This document shows positions 15,707 to 23,297 of a DNA stretch of 55,589 nucleotides, one piece after another (within the stretch, counting starts at the first letter, position 1; each line of letters starts with the position of its first letter). The notes beneath the pieces are model-generated. The model had not been told where the DNA came from and ran no database searches. It saw nothing but the letters and a program-made list of their open reading frames with translations. Made by a program: the position numbers and the translations under genes. Origin of the DNA: AC-32 sp035518635 (GTDB taxonomy: Bacteria; Actinomycetota; Thermoleophilia; Gaiellales; Gaiellaceae); assembly GCA_035518635.1 (NCBI GenBank), contig DATIXI010000008.1, positions 1-55,589 on the forward strand, given 5' to 3'.

Positions 15707-17094
15707 GCGGCCTCCCCGACCGGTTCGGGCGACGGCTGCGGCACGCGGCGCTCGTGTGCGTGCCCGACGAGGTGACCGTGTGCCTCCGTCCCGTAGCCGC
15801 CGGGAACCGGGATGTAGAACTCGGGGTAGCCCCACATGCCGTGCTCGGAGACGTCCAAGCCGGCGGTCTCGGTCTCCTCCTCGACGCGGATCCCCCAGAG
15901 CCGCTTCATCGCCCAGAGGCACGCGAACGAGGCCGAGAACGTGAACGCGCCGACGGCTGCGAGCCCGATCAGCTGCACCCAGACCTGGTGCAGAGAGCCC
16001 GTGTAGACGAGGCCGCCCTGGCCGGTGTTCAGGGTCTTCGCGAGCGCAGGCACGGCGAAGAGCCCAGTGGCGATCGTTCCCCAGACCCCGGCGGCCCCGT
16101 GCACGGAGACCGCTCCGATCGGGTCGTCGATGCCGATCCGCTCGACCGCGAGCACGCCGACCACCGCGATCACGCCCGAGACGAGCCCGATCACGACGGC
16201 CGCCCAGGGCGCGACGAAGCCGGAGGCCGCGGTGACGGCCACGAGGGCCGCGAGCACGCCGTTCAGGATCATCGAGATATCGGGCTTGCGCAGCACGAGC
16301 CAGGCCGTGACCGCGCCGCTGAGCGCGCCGGCCGCCGCCGCGAGGTTCGTCGTCAGCGCGACGTAGGCGAAGTAGCCGACCTTGTGGCCGGTGACGACGG
16401 CGAGCGTCGAGCCCGGGTTGAAGCCGAACCAGCCGAACCAGAGGATGATCGTCCCGAGGACGGCGTACGGGATGTTGTGCCCGGGGATCGGGTTGGCGCG
16501 CCTGCCCTCGAACTTGCCGATGCGCGCGCCGAGCAGCAATGCGCCGGCGAGCGCAGCGAGCGCGCCCTGGTAGTGCACGACCGTCGAGCCGGCGAAGTCC
16601 TGCATCCCCAACCCCATCAGCCAGCCTCCGCCCCACACCCAGTGCGAGGTGATCGAGTAGATGACCGTGAAGATCGCGCCGAAGACGAAGTAGACCCAGA
16701 GCTTCGCGCGCTCGGCCATTGCCCCCCAGACGATCGCGAGCGAGACCCCCGCGAAGACGACCTCGAAGAGGTAGCCGGCCGCGGCCGGGACCGTGGTGAA
16801 GAACGCGTACGGCGCCTTGCCGACCGCGAGCAGCGAGTCGACCGAGGGCGCGAACCCGTGCGTCCCGATAACGGAGCCGCCGTCGCCGAAGGCGATGCCA
16901 AAGCCGACCGCCCAGTAGACGAGCGAGCAGACCGCGAAGATGAGGACGTTCTTGCCCGCGATGTGGGCGGCGTTCTTCATCCGCGTCAGCCCGGCCTCGA
17001 GGAACGCGAAGCCTGCCTGCATGAACATCACGAGCACGGCGGCGACGACGACCCAGAGCGTGTTCGCCGCGAGGAGGAGGTCTGAGTTCTTCAT
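15703..17094 (-). CDS. amt: Ammonium transporter, AmtB family
   Basis: Trimeric ammonium channel of 463 residues with 11 membrane helices. The N-terminal LVMFMQAGFAFLEAGLTR signature is present. The twin pore histidines are seen in DFAGSTVVHYQGALAAL and GAVSVHGAAGVWG. The cytoplasmic tail has the PII-contact-type sequence VEEETETAGLDVSEHG. An extra His-rich end (HGHLVGHAHERR) follows. It overlaps the PII gene upstream and the Cys-rich gene downstream by 4 bp each, so transporter and regulator are coproduced as in classic glnK-amtB pairs. Confidence 0.97.
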   Translation of the reverse strand: MKNSDLLLAANTLWVVVAAVLVMFMQAGFAFLEAGLTRMKNAAHIAGKNVLIFAVCSLVYWAVGFGIAFGDGGSVIGTHGFAPSVDSLLAVGKAPYAFFTTVPAAAGYLFEVVFAGVSLAIVWGAMAERAKLWVYFVFGAIFTVIYSITSHWVWGGGWLMGLGMQDFAGSTVVHYQGALAALAGALLLGARIGKFEGRRANPIPGHNIPYAVLGTIILWFGWFGFNPGSTLAVVTGHKVGYFAYVALTTNLAAAAGALSGAVTAWLVLRKPDISMILNGVLAALVAVTAASGFVAPWAAVVIGLVSGVIAVVGVLAVERIGIDDPIGAVSVHGAAGVWGTIATGLFAVPALAKTLNTGQGGLVYTGSLHQVWVQLIGLAAVGAFTFSASFACLWAMKRLWGIRVEEETETAGLDVSEHGMWGYPEFYIPVPGGYGTEAHGHLVGHAHERRVPQPSPEPVGEAA

Positions 17095-17444
17095 GCGGCC
17101 TTCTCCGCGCGCTCGAGCGGCAGGCCGGTGCGGTTGTGCGTGACGCGGTAGGCGGGCGTCGTCCAGACGAGGCCGTCGCCGCAGTCGTTGCCGCTGCGCG
17201 CCGCGTCGGCGATCGTCGCGACGACCGCGTCCGCGAGCTCGTCGGCGACGACGAACGTGAGCAGCGCCTTCGGCAGGAAGCGCGACTCGAAGACCCGGCC
17301 GCGGTACTCGTGCGTGATCCCGGGCTCGCGCCCGTGCCCGACCGCCTCAACGACGGTCACGCCGACATGCCCTGTCTCGTCCTCGACAGCGTCGATCACG
17401 ATCTCGACGCGCTCGCGCAGGACGACCGCCTCCACCTTCGTCAT
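17091..17444 (-). CDS. glnK: PII signal transduction protein with Phe at position 51
   Basis: 117 residues. PII proteins bind ATP/ADP and 2-oxoglutarate and control AmtB and other nitrogen enzymes. The fold signatures are present: EAVGHGR, T-loop HEYRGRVFES, FLPKALLTFVV, a GNDCGDGLVWTTP B-loop and a RTG near the C terminus. Aligned to E. coli GlnB numbering, Tyr46 is kept but Tyr51, the nucleotidylation site, is Phe. The N terminus (MTKVEAVVLRERVEIVIDAV) lacks the usual KPFKLDDV. The ATG overlaps the GNAT stop by 4 bp. Start is supported by ATGA coupling and by the usual MxKxEA beginning. Confidence 0.9.
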   Translation of the reverse strand: MTKVEAVVLRERVEIVIDAVEDETGHVGVTVVEAVGHGREPGITHEYRGRVFESRFLPKALLTFVVADELADAVVATIADAARSGNDCGDGLVWTTPAYRVTHNRTGLPLERAEKAA

Positions 17445-17941
17445 CTCACCACCTCGCTTCGTCGTTCCAGCATCACCGTGTCTCGCCAGGCGCCGTGAAG
17501 CCGCGCGATCCGCTCGCGCACTCCGACGACCCGAAAGCCGAACCGCTCCAGCAGCGCGAGGCTCGGCCCGTTCTCCGGGAACACGCTCGTCTCGAGCGTC
17601 CAGATGCCGCCGCGCTCCGAGCTCTCGACGGCCACGGCGAGCAGCGCCCTCCCGACGCCCTCGCCGCGTGTCTCCTCGGCGACGTAGGCGCTGATCTCGG
17701 CCACGCCCGCGTAGCACGGTCGCTCCGAGGTCGGCGCGAGCGCGACCCAGCCGACGACGCGGCCGTCCCGAACCGCCGCGAAGCGGTGCTCGCGCAGGTG
17801 CGCGCTGTCCCAGGCCTCCCACGAGGGCGCCTCGGTCTCGAAGGTCGCGTTCCCGGTCGCGATTCCCTCGAGGTAGATTCGCGAGACCTCGGGCCAGTCG
17901 CCCGGCCCGAGGTCTCGCACGTCGATCGACGTCGCCAGCAC
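17441..17941 (-). CDS. GNAT N-acetyltransferase of the phosphinothricin/methionine sulfoximine type
   Basis: 166 residues. A single GNAT fold: VRDLGPGDWPEVSRIYLEGI, TFETEAPSWEAW, ISAYVAEETRGEGVGRALL (acetyl-CoA P-loop with RGEGVG) and FPENGPSLALLERFGF. This pattern is that of the PAT/Bar/MddA family. Its members acetylate phosphinothricin, methionine sulfoximine or methionine sulfone, which are glutamine synthetase inhibitors. The GTG start shares its G with the glnA stop (TAGTG) and the stop overlaps the PII start, so it is firmly in the nitrogen operon. Actual substrate unknown. Confidence 0.88.
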   Translation of the reverse strand: MLATSIDVRDLGPGDWPEVSRIYLEGIATGNATFETEAPSWEAWDSAHLREHRFAAVRDGRVVGWVALAPTSERPCYAGVAEISAYVAEETRGEGVGRALLAVAVESSERGGIWTLETSVFPENGPSLALLERFGFRVVGVRERIARLHGAWRDTVMLERRSEVVR

Positions 17942-19386
17942 TAGCAGTCGTAGTAGAGGGCGAACTCCGCCGGGTGAGGGCGGAGCCTGACGATGTCGAC
18001 CTCGTTCTCTCGCTTGTAGTCGATCCAGGTGCGGATCAGCTCCTCGGAGAAGACGCCGCCCGCGAGCAGGAACTCGTGGTCGTCCTCGAGCGCGTCGAGC
18101 GCCTCGGCCAGCGAGCCCGGCACCTGCGCAACACCGCGGTCCTCCTCGAAGAGGTCGTAGTCGGCCGGCTCTCCCGCGTCGAGCCCTTTCTGCACCCCGT
18201 CGATCCCGGCCATCAGCATCGCCGAGAACGCGAGGTAGGGGTTCGCCGCCGCGTCGGGGCACCGGAACTCGATCCGCTTCGCCTTGGGCGACTCGGAGTA
18301 CATCGGGATCCGGATGCACGCCGAGCGATTCCGCTGCGAGTAGACGAGGTTGACAGGCGCCTCGAAGCCCGGCACCAGCCGGCGGTACGAGTTCGTCGTC
18401 GGCGCGCAGAACGCGAGCAGTGCCGGTGCGTGCGCGAGCAGGCCGCCCACGTAGGAGCGCGCGAGCTGCGAGAGCCCGGCGTATCCGGAGCGGTCGGCCA
18501 TCAGCGGCGTGCCCTCCTTCCAGAGGGACTGGTGCGTATGCATGCCCGACCCGTTGTCCCCGTAGAGCGGCTTCGGCATGAAGGTGACCGTCTTGCCGGC
18601 CGCACGCGCGAGGTTCTTGACGACGTACTTGTAGGTCAGGACCTGGTCGGCCATCCGCGTCAGCGACTGGTAGCGGAGGTCGATCTCGCACTGGCCGCCG
18701 GAAGCGACCTCGTGGTGGTGGAACTCGCACGGGATCCCGAGCCGCTCGAGCGTCAGCACCATCGAGCTGCGCAGGTCGTGCAGCGTGTCGTGCGGAGCCG
18801 GCGGGAAGTAGCCCTCCTTGGGCCGGACGGTGTACCCGAGCCCCGGCTCCGCGGAGTTCCAGTGGCCCTCGGCCGAGTCGATTGCGTAGTGGGAGCGGTG
18901 GTCGGCGAGATCGTACGAGACCGAGTCGAGCACGAAGAACTCGCATTCCGGCCCGAAGTACGCCGTGTCGGCGATGGCGGTCTCGATCAGGTGTTCCTCG
19001 GCCCTCCGCGCGATCAGCCGCGGGTCCTTGGAGTAGCCCTCCTTCGTCACCGGATCGGCGATCTCGCAGATCAGCGAGAGCGTCGGTGCCTCGGTGAACG
19101 GGTCGAGCACAGCGCTCGCCGGGTCGGGCATCAGGAGCATGTCCGATTCGGCGATGCTCTGCCAGCCGCGGATCGAGGAGCCGTCGAAGCCGAGCCCTTC
19201 GTCGAACGCTGACTCGTCGAAGGCCGAGATCGGCAGCGTCACGTGCTGCCAGGTGCCGAGCAGGTCGCAGAACTTGAGGTCGACCATCTGGGCCTGCGTC
19301 TGGCCTGCCCATTCCAGGGTCTCCCTGGGCGCCGGCTTCTCCGCTGAGCCGTTCGCCAGGTAGTGCCGTGTCTCTTCCGCCGCCAT
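17941..19386 (-). CDS. glnA: Glutamine synthetase type I (beta-like, GlnA)
   Basis: Dodecameric ATP-dependent enzyme of 481 residues making glutamine from glutamate and ammonium. Beta-grasp N domain (about 1-105, LGFDGSSIRGW) and catalytic domain with GPECEFFVLD, NGSGMHTHQSLW, the R-binding NRSACIRIP and EFRCPDAAANPYL. The C-terminal YDLFEED matches the adenylylation-loop Tyr region (Tyr397 in E. coli), so control by an adenylyltransferase is possible, but no glnE is in the window. ATG 19386 is chosen because AAAGGAGG precedes it; the frame stays open upstream to 19488, but that stretch forms the terminator. First gene of a five-gene operon. Confidence 0.96.
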   Translation of the reverse strand: MAAEETRHYLANGSAEKPAPRETLEWAGQTQAQMVDLKFCDLLGTWQHVTLPISAFDESAFDEGLGFDGSSIRGWQSIAESDMLLMPDPASAVLDPFTEAPTLSLICEIADPVTKEGYSKDPRLIARRAEEHLIETAIADTAYFGPECEFFVLDSVSYDLADHRSHYAIDSAEGHWNSAEPGLGYTVRPKEGYFPPAPHDTLHDLRSSMVLTLERLGIPCEFHHHEVASGGQCEIDLRYQSLTRMADQVLTYKYVVKNLARAAGKTVTFMPKPLYGDNGSGMHTHQSLWKEGTPLMADRSGYAGLSQLARSYVGGLLAHAPALLAFCAPTTNSYRRLVPGFEAPVNLVYSQRNRSACIRIPMYSESPKAKRIEFRCPDAAANPYLAFSAMLMAGIDGVQKGLDAGEPADYDLFEEDRGVAQVPGSLAEALDALEDDHEFLLAGGVFSEELIRTWIDYKRENEVDIVRLRPHPAEFALYYDC

Positions 19387-19403
19387 GCTCCTCCTTTCGG
19401 ACC

Positions 19404-19471
19404 AAACAAAAAGGGCCCAGGACTCCCGTGAGTCCTGAGGCCCCAATGCCTCCGCGCCTGCCTTCTGCGGC
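19404..19471 (-). promoter_or_regulatory. glnA leader with intrinsic terminator and competing six-base-loop hairpin
   Basis: On the minus strand the 18 nt before the glnA ATG follow an intrinsic terminator. Its 5' arm (19444-19429) pairs through an ACGG loop with a 3' arm ending GGGCCC, about 13 bp with one bulge, and TTTTTGTTT follows (19412-19404). The start of the 5' arm can instead pair upstream as GAGGC-ATTGGG-GCCTC (19452-19437), a 5 bp stem with a six-base loop. A further short GCC-GCAGAA-GGC hairpin lies at 19471-19460. The layout is that of a transcription attenuator. Confidence 0.7.
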
Positions 19472-19486
19472 CGACGCTTGCAGCCC

Positions 19487-19515
19487 ACAGTAGAGGAGAC
19501 CGCGGACGCTGTCCA
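19487..19515 (-). promoter_or_regulatory. Sigma-70 type promoter of the glnA operon
   Basis: Minus strand TGGACA (19515-19510), 17 nt spacer, TACTGT (19492-19487). The predicted start near 19479 gives a leader of about 93 nt that contains the attenuator structure. Confidence 0.6.
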
Positions 19516-19527
19516 GGGACCCGGAGG

Positions 19528-19556
19528 TTGCGGTTCGCCGATTGCCCCGGTAGCCT
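19528..19556 (+). promoter_or_regulatory. Sigma-70 type promoter of the ABC transporter genes
   Basis: TTGCGG (19528-19533), 17 nt spacer, TAGCCT (19551-19556). It faces away from the glnA promoter in the 266 bp divergent gap. The start near 19564 leaves a leader of about 89 nt before ATG 19653. Confidence 0.6.
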
Positions 19557-19652
19557 CGCGACCAGCATGCTGCTCAGTCGCTGACTCCGGTACCCGCGCG
19601 CCGCCTCCTGGTGAGCGCGCACTGTCCGTGTCCCGTCGAGTTGGAGCAGCTC

Positions 19653-20438
19653 ATGAAAGCCCTCGAAGTCCACAACTTGCGCAAGGAGTTCGTCCGCCGC
19701 GACGGCCGTCGCGGGCGGAGGCGCGTCACTGCGCTCGGCGGCGTGACGTTCGACGTCGAGCGGGGCGAGTGCGTGGCCGTGCTCGGCCAGAACGGCTCGG
19801 GCAAGTCGACGCTCGTCCGGTTGCTCTCGACGCTGCTCATCCCTGACGGCGGGAGCGCGCTCGTCTTCGGCCACGACGCGTTCAGAGAGGCTCGCGCGGT
19901 CCAGCAGCTGGTGAACCGGGTCTCGGTCGAGGCCTCGTTCTTCAAGAAGATGTCCGCGGTCGAGAACCTGAGCTACGCGGCGCGGTTCTACGGCATGCGC
20001 GGCACGGAGACGCGCGAGCGCATCCCGGAGATTCTTCGGCGGGTCGGCTTCCCGGACGACCGCGGCGGCGACCCGATGGAGAGCCTCTCGCGCGGAATGC
20101 AGCAGAAGGTCGCTCTTGCACGCGCGCTGCTAACGGCACCGATCCTGCTCCTGCTCGACGAGCCGACGACCGGGCTCGACCCACGCTCGAAGCAGGAGGT
20201 ACAGGCTTTCATTCGCGAGGTCCGCGCCGAGCACGACGCGTCCGTCCTGCTCTGCACGCATGACCTCGCTGAGGCCGAGACCCTCGCCGACCGCATCGGG
20301 ATCCTCGACGACGGCGAGCTGCTCTGCCTCGAGCCGGCCGACGAGCTCAAGGCGCGCTACGGCGCCGAGACGCTCGAAGAGGCGTTCTTCGCCGCGAGCG
20401 GCCACGCATTCGCAAACGGAGAGGAGGAAGACGGATGA
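19653..20438 (+). CDS. ABC transporter ATP-binding protein (ABC-2 exporter, DrrA-like)
   Basis: 261 residues; the nucleotide-binding subunit of an exporter. Walker A GQNGSGKST (about 47-55), Q-loop region, signature LSRGMQQKVALARAL, Walker B ILLLLDEPTTGLDP and the switch His in LLCTHDLAEAE. A C-terminal segment after the core is short. ATG 19653 is chosen because GGAG lies 8 nt upstream and conserved sequence (MKALEVHNLRKEF) begins there. It overlaps the permease gene by 4 bp (ATGA). The exported substrate cannot be deduced. Confidence 0.93.
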   Translation: MKALEVHNLRKEFVRRDGRRGRRRVTALGGVTFDVERGECVAVLGQNGSGKSTLVRLLSTLLIPDGGSALVFGHDAFREARAVQQLVNRVSVEASFFKKMSAVENLSYAARFYGMRGTETRERIPEILRRVGFPDDRGGDPMESLSRGMQQKVALARALLTAPILLLLDEPTTGLDPRSKQEVQAFIREVRAEHDASVLLCTHDLAEAETLADRIGILDDGELLCLEPADELKARYGAETLEEAFFAASGHAFANGEEEDG

Positions 20439-21268
20439 GGGCCATGAGTCTTGCTCTGCGCCACGAGCTGATCGGGCTCGGCGGAGTCGTGGAGCGCAAC
20501 ATCTACCTCGTCAAGCGCTACATCTGGTGGGACGTCGCGTTCTTCGTCTGGACTGTCGCGAACACGCTCACGATCGTCTTCATCGCCGAGGGCATCCCGG
20601 CAATGGGCGGCAAGGTGAACGTCGAGGAGCTGACGACGATCTTGCTGGTCGGCGCCGTGATCTGGGCCTACCTCGGGATCATCTTCGAGATCCTCACCGA
20701 GACCGTCGCCTGGGAGCGCTGGGAGGGGACGATCGAGTACACGTTCATGGCGCCGCTCTCGCGGCCGGCACACCTCCTCGGGATGGGCCTCTTCGCGATC
20801 GGCTACGGCGTCGTCCGGGCCGTGCTCCTGTTCGGCGCGGTCGCGGTCTTCTTCAGCCTGAGCCTCCCGGACGCGAACTACGCGGCCGCGCTCGTGCTCC
20901 TGATGATCGCCTCGATCTCGTTCATCGGGGTCGGGATGATGACGGCTGTCCTGCCGCTGATTTCGCCCGAGAAGGGGACGCAGCTCGGGTTCGTCGCGCA
21001 GGGCCTCCTGCTCGTAGTCTCGGGCGTCTACTACCCGGTCTCGGTGCTGCCGGGCTGGATGCAGGCACTCTCGAAGATCTCGCCGGCCACCTACGCGCTG
21101 GAGGGCTGCCGCTCAGCGATCCTCGACGGCACAGGCCTGACCGGCCTCTGGAGCGACATCTGGCCGCTGATCCTGATCGGGATCGTCTCGGTCCCGCTCG
21201 GGCTCTGGACCTTCCGGACGGGTGAGCGCCACGCGAAGAAGCACGGGAAGCTGAAGCGGTCTGGCTGA
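20435..21268 (+). CDS. ABC-2 type transporter permease
   Basis: 277 residues with six predicted membrane helices and the ABC-2 pattern, including WERWEGTIEYTFMAPLSRPAHLLG and the VVSGVYYPVSVLPGWMQALSKISPATYALEG stretch. Single-domain permeases of this type dimerise with the ATPase encoded just upstream. The downstream glnA begins 86 bp later, so readthrough into the glnA leader is possible and may contribute to its transcription. Confidence 0.92.
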   Translation: MRAMSLALRHELIGLGGVVERNIYLVKRYIWWDVAFFVWTVANTLTIVFIAEGIPAMGGKVNVEELTTILLVGAVIWAYLGIIFEILTETVAWERWEGTIEYTFMAPLSRPAHLLGMGLFAIGYGVVRAVLLFGAVAVFFSLSLPDANYAAALVLLMIASISFIGVGMMTAVLPLISPEKGTQLGFVAQGLLLVVSGVYYPVSVLPGWMQALSKISPATYALEGCRSAILDGTGLTGLWSDIWPLILIGIVSVPLGLWTFRTGERHAKKHGKLKRSG

Positions 21269-21292
21269 TCCGCTAGTCTTCCCGCGGTTCGT

Positions 21293-21338
21293 AGGCGACG
21301 AGGCCTCGGACGCCTGGGCGTCCGGGGCTTTTCTGCTT
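21293..21338 (+). promoter_or_regulatory. Leader of the second glnA: terminator and competing six-base-loop hairpin
   Basis: Terminator: 5' arm 21301-21313, loop CTGG, 3' arm 21318-21328, about 13 bp with two wobble pairs, then TTTTCTGCTT (21329-21338). The start of its 5' arm can instead pair upstream as AGGC-GACGAG-GCCT (21293-21306), a 4 bp stem with a six-base loop. The Shine-Dalgarno GGGAGG and GTG 21354 follow at once. The arrangement repeats that of the other glnA leader. A weak TAGTCT box at 21274-21279 may be its own -10. Confidence 0.65.
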
Positions 21339-21353
21339 GAAGGGAGGAAGAGC

Positions 21354-22718
21354 GTGGCGCAGGTCGAGAGCAAGCCGAGGGCGACGAGCGATCCGAAGGC
21401 TCGCAAGGAGGTTCTGGGGCGGATCCAGGAGGAGCAGATCGAGTTCCTGCTGCTCTGGTTCACCGACATCGAAGGGCACCTGAAGAGCTTCGCGGTCACG
21501 CCGAGCGAGATCGAGGACGCGCTCGACGACGGGATGGGCTTCGACGGCTCGTCGATCACCGGCTTCAACGCGATCGAGGAGTCCGACATGGTCGCAATCC
21601 CGGACCCTGAGACGTTCGCCGTCATGCCGTGGCGGGAAGGCGAGACGAAGGTCGGCCGGATGATCTGCGACGTCGTCACCCCGGACGGGCAGCCGTACGA
21701 AGGAGACCCGCGCTACGTCCTTCGCCGCGCGCTCGACCGGATGGCCTCGATGGGCTTCGACACGTTCAACGTCGGTCCGGAGCTCGAGTACTTCCTCTTC
21801 CGCGACGACCGCGGGACCGAGACGCTCGACGAGGGCGGCTACTTCGCGATGACGACGATGGACGCTGCGAGCGAGCTGCGCCAGGAGACGGTGCGGGCGC
21901 TCGAGTCAGTCGGCATCCCGATCGAGTACGTGCACCACGAGGTTGGCCCTTCGCAGCACGAGATCGACATGCGCTTCGCCCCCGCGTTGACGATGGCCGA
22001 CCACACGGTGACCTACCGGCTGATCGTCAAGGAGATCGCGAAGAAGGCGGGCTTCCACGCGACGTTCATGCCGAAGCCGATCTTCGGCGAGAACGGCTCG
22101 GGCATGCACACTCATCAGTCGCTCTTCACGGAGGGCCGCAACGCGTTCTTCGAGGCCGACGACGAGTGGAACCTCTCGGAGGCGGGCAAGGCGTTCATCG
22201 CCGGCCAGCTCCGGCACGCGCGCGAGATCTCGGCGGTGTTCGCGCAGTGGGTCAACTCGTACAAGCGGCTCGTGCCGGGCTACGAGGCGCCGGTCTACGT
22301 CGCCTGGTCGAGGCGCAACCGCTCGGCGCTGATCCGGATCCCTCTCTACAAGCCCGGCTCGGAGCAGGCGACGCGCGCGGAGATCCGGTGTCCGGACCCG
22401 GCCTGCAACCCGTACCTCACGTTCGCCGCGCTGCTCCACGCCGGCCTCGAGGGGATCGAGCGAGGTTACGAGCTTCCGGAGCCGATGGAGACGAACCTCT
22501 ACCACCTGACGCCCGAGCAGCGGCGCGAGCGAGGGATCGTCTCGCTACCGGAGACGCTCGGGGAGGCGATCGACGAACTGGCGGGCTCGGAGCTCGTGCG
22601 CAAGGCCCTCGGCCCGCACATCTTCGACCGCTACGTCGAGCTCAAGCGTAAGGAGTGGGACGACTACCGCGTACAGCTGACGGACTGGGAAACGGACCGC
22701 TATCTCTCGGTCCTGTGA
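21354..22718 (+). CDS. glnA: Glutamine synthetase type I (alpha-like, second GlnA)
   Basis: 454 residues. LLLWFTDIEGHLKSFAV and GMGFDGSSITGFNAIEESDM mark the N domain. The catalytic domain has GPELEYFLF, NGSGMHTHQSLF, RRNRSALIRIPLY and EIRCPDPACNPYL. Compared with the other GlnA it lacks the long insert before the ammonium site and has NLYHLTPEQRRERG in the C-terminal loop instead of the adenylylation motif, as in feedback-inhibited alpha-type enzymes. GTG start with GGGAGG upstream. The two enzymes are clearly paralogous families rather than a recent duplication. Confidence 0.96.
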   Translation: MAQVESKPRATSDPKARKEVLGRIQEEQIEFLLLWFTDIEGHLKSFAVTPSEIEDALDDGMGFDGSSITGFNAIEESDMVAIPDPETFAVMPWREGETKVGRMICDVVTPDGQPYEGDPRYVLRRALDRMASMGFDTFNVGPELEYFLFRDDRGTETLDEGGYFAMTTMDAASELRQETVRALESVGIPIEYVHHEVGPSQHEIDMRFAPALTMADHTVTYRLIVKEIAKKAGFHATFMPKPIFGENGSGMHTHQSLFTEGRNAFFEADDEWNLSEAGKAFIAGQLRHAREISAVFAQWVNSYKRLVPGYEAPVYVAWSRRNRSALIRIPLYKPGSEQATRAEIRCPDPACNPYLTFAALLHAGLEGIERGYELPEPMETNLYHLTPEQRRERGIVSLPETLGEAIDELAGSELVRKALGPHIFDRYVELKRKEWDDYRVQLTDWETDRYLSVL

Positions 22719-22724
22719 CGGACG

Positions 22725-22790
22725 ACTGACTCCCTAACGACCGCGAGCTGCGGAATACCCAGCAGCTCGCAGTCGGCCGTCAGTTTGATC
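22725..22790 (+). terminator. Stem-loop terminator after the second glnA
   Basis: Perfect 9 bp inner stem GCGAGCTGC (22743-22751) / GCAGCTCGC (22762-22770) with an outer ACTGAC (22725-22730) / GTCAGT (22779-22784) pairing, then TTTGATCT. It lies 7 bp after the stop. The rest of the gap to 22860 holds no gene. Confidence 0.6.
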
Positions 22791-22859
22791 TCGACTGCCG
22801 CAGAGCAGCACGAGACCTATCGGCATTCTGTCATGTCCTGGGCGGTCTCGGTAGGCGAG

Positions 22860-23297
22860 TTACGGCTTGCCGGCCATCGCGAACCAGGCGACGGCGAGCG
22901 CGAGCAGGTAGATGCTTGCGAGGATCGGCACGGCCAGGAGAACTCGCTTCTTGCGGACCGAGACCCAGGCGAGGATGCCGACGGCGATCAGCAGCAGGGC
23001 TCCCGGCTCGGAGACGATGAAGCCGACGCCGACCCAGCCCGGCTCTGATGCATTGCCCGGGAACTCCTTGTCGACGATCCAGGCGGCGCCTGCCCGCATC
23101 AGGATGAAGCTCGGCAGGATCACTAAGACCCAGGTTCCCGCCACGACCCGTGCGAGCAGCGCCGAGTTGTCGGGCGTGCGGCGGCTCGCGTACCCGGCGA
23201 TCGCGACGGTCGCGGTGGAGCCGAAGAGCAGGGTCGCGCCGAGGACGTGCAGGAAGAGCGGGAGGTCGAAGCTGTCGGGGCGGAGAGCGGCGAGCAT
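22860..23297 (-). CDS. Four-helix membrane protein, DUF2269-like
   Basis: 145 residues with four hydrophobic helices. The sequence FDLPLFLHVLGATLLFGSTATVA resembles the HVLGA/HVTGA helix of the upstream neighbour, so the two are probably distant members of one family of small membrane proteins (DUF2269-like). Its ATG overlaps the stop of that neighbour (ATGA). The conserved helix His and a Trp-Ile pair (AAWIV) could bind a cofactor, but nothing identifies one. Function unknown. Confidence 0.7.
   Translation of the reverse strand: MLAALRPDSFDLPLFLHVLGATLLFGSTATVAIAGYASRRTPDNSALLARVVAGTWVLVILPSFILMRAGAAWIVDKEFPGNASEPGWVGVGFIVSEPGALLLIAVGILAWVSVRKKRVLLAVPILASIYLLALAVAWFAMAGKP

Noticed and set aside
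19387..19488. N-terminal extension of GlnA (frame open upstream of ATG 19386)
   Set aside because: The stretch forms the promoter-proximal leader and terminator, and AAAGGAGG precedes ATG 19386; GlnA proteins do not have such an extension.
19567..19584. Five-codon frame (ATG..TGA) after the ABC transporter promoter
   Set aside because: Too short to judge; no Shine-Dalgarno and no regulatory hairpin linked to it.
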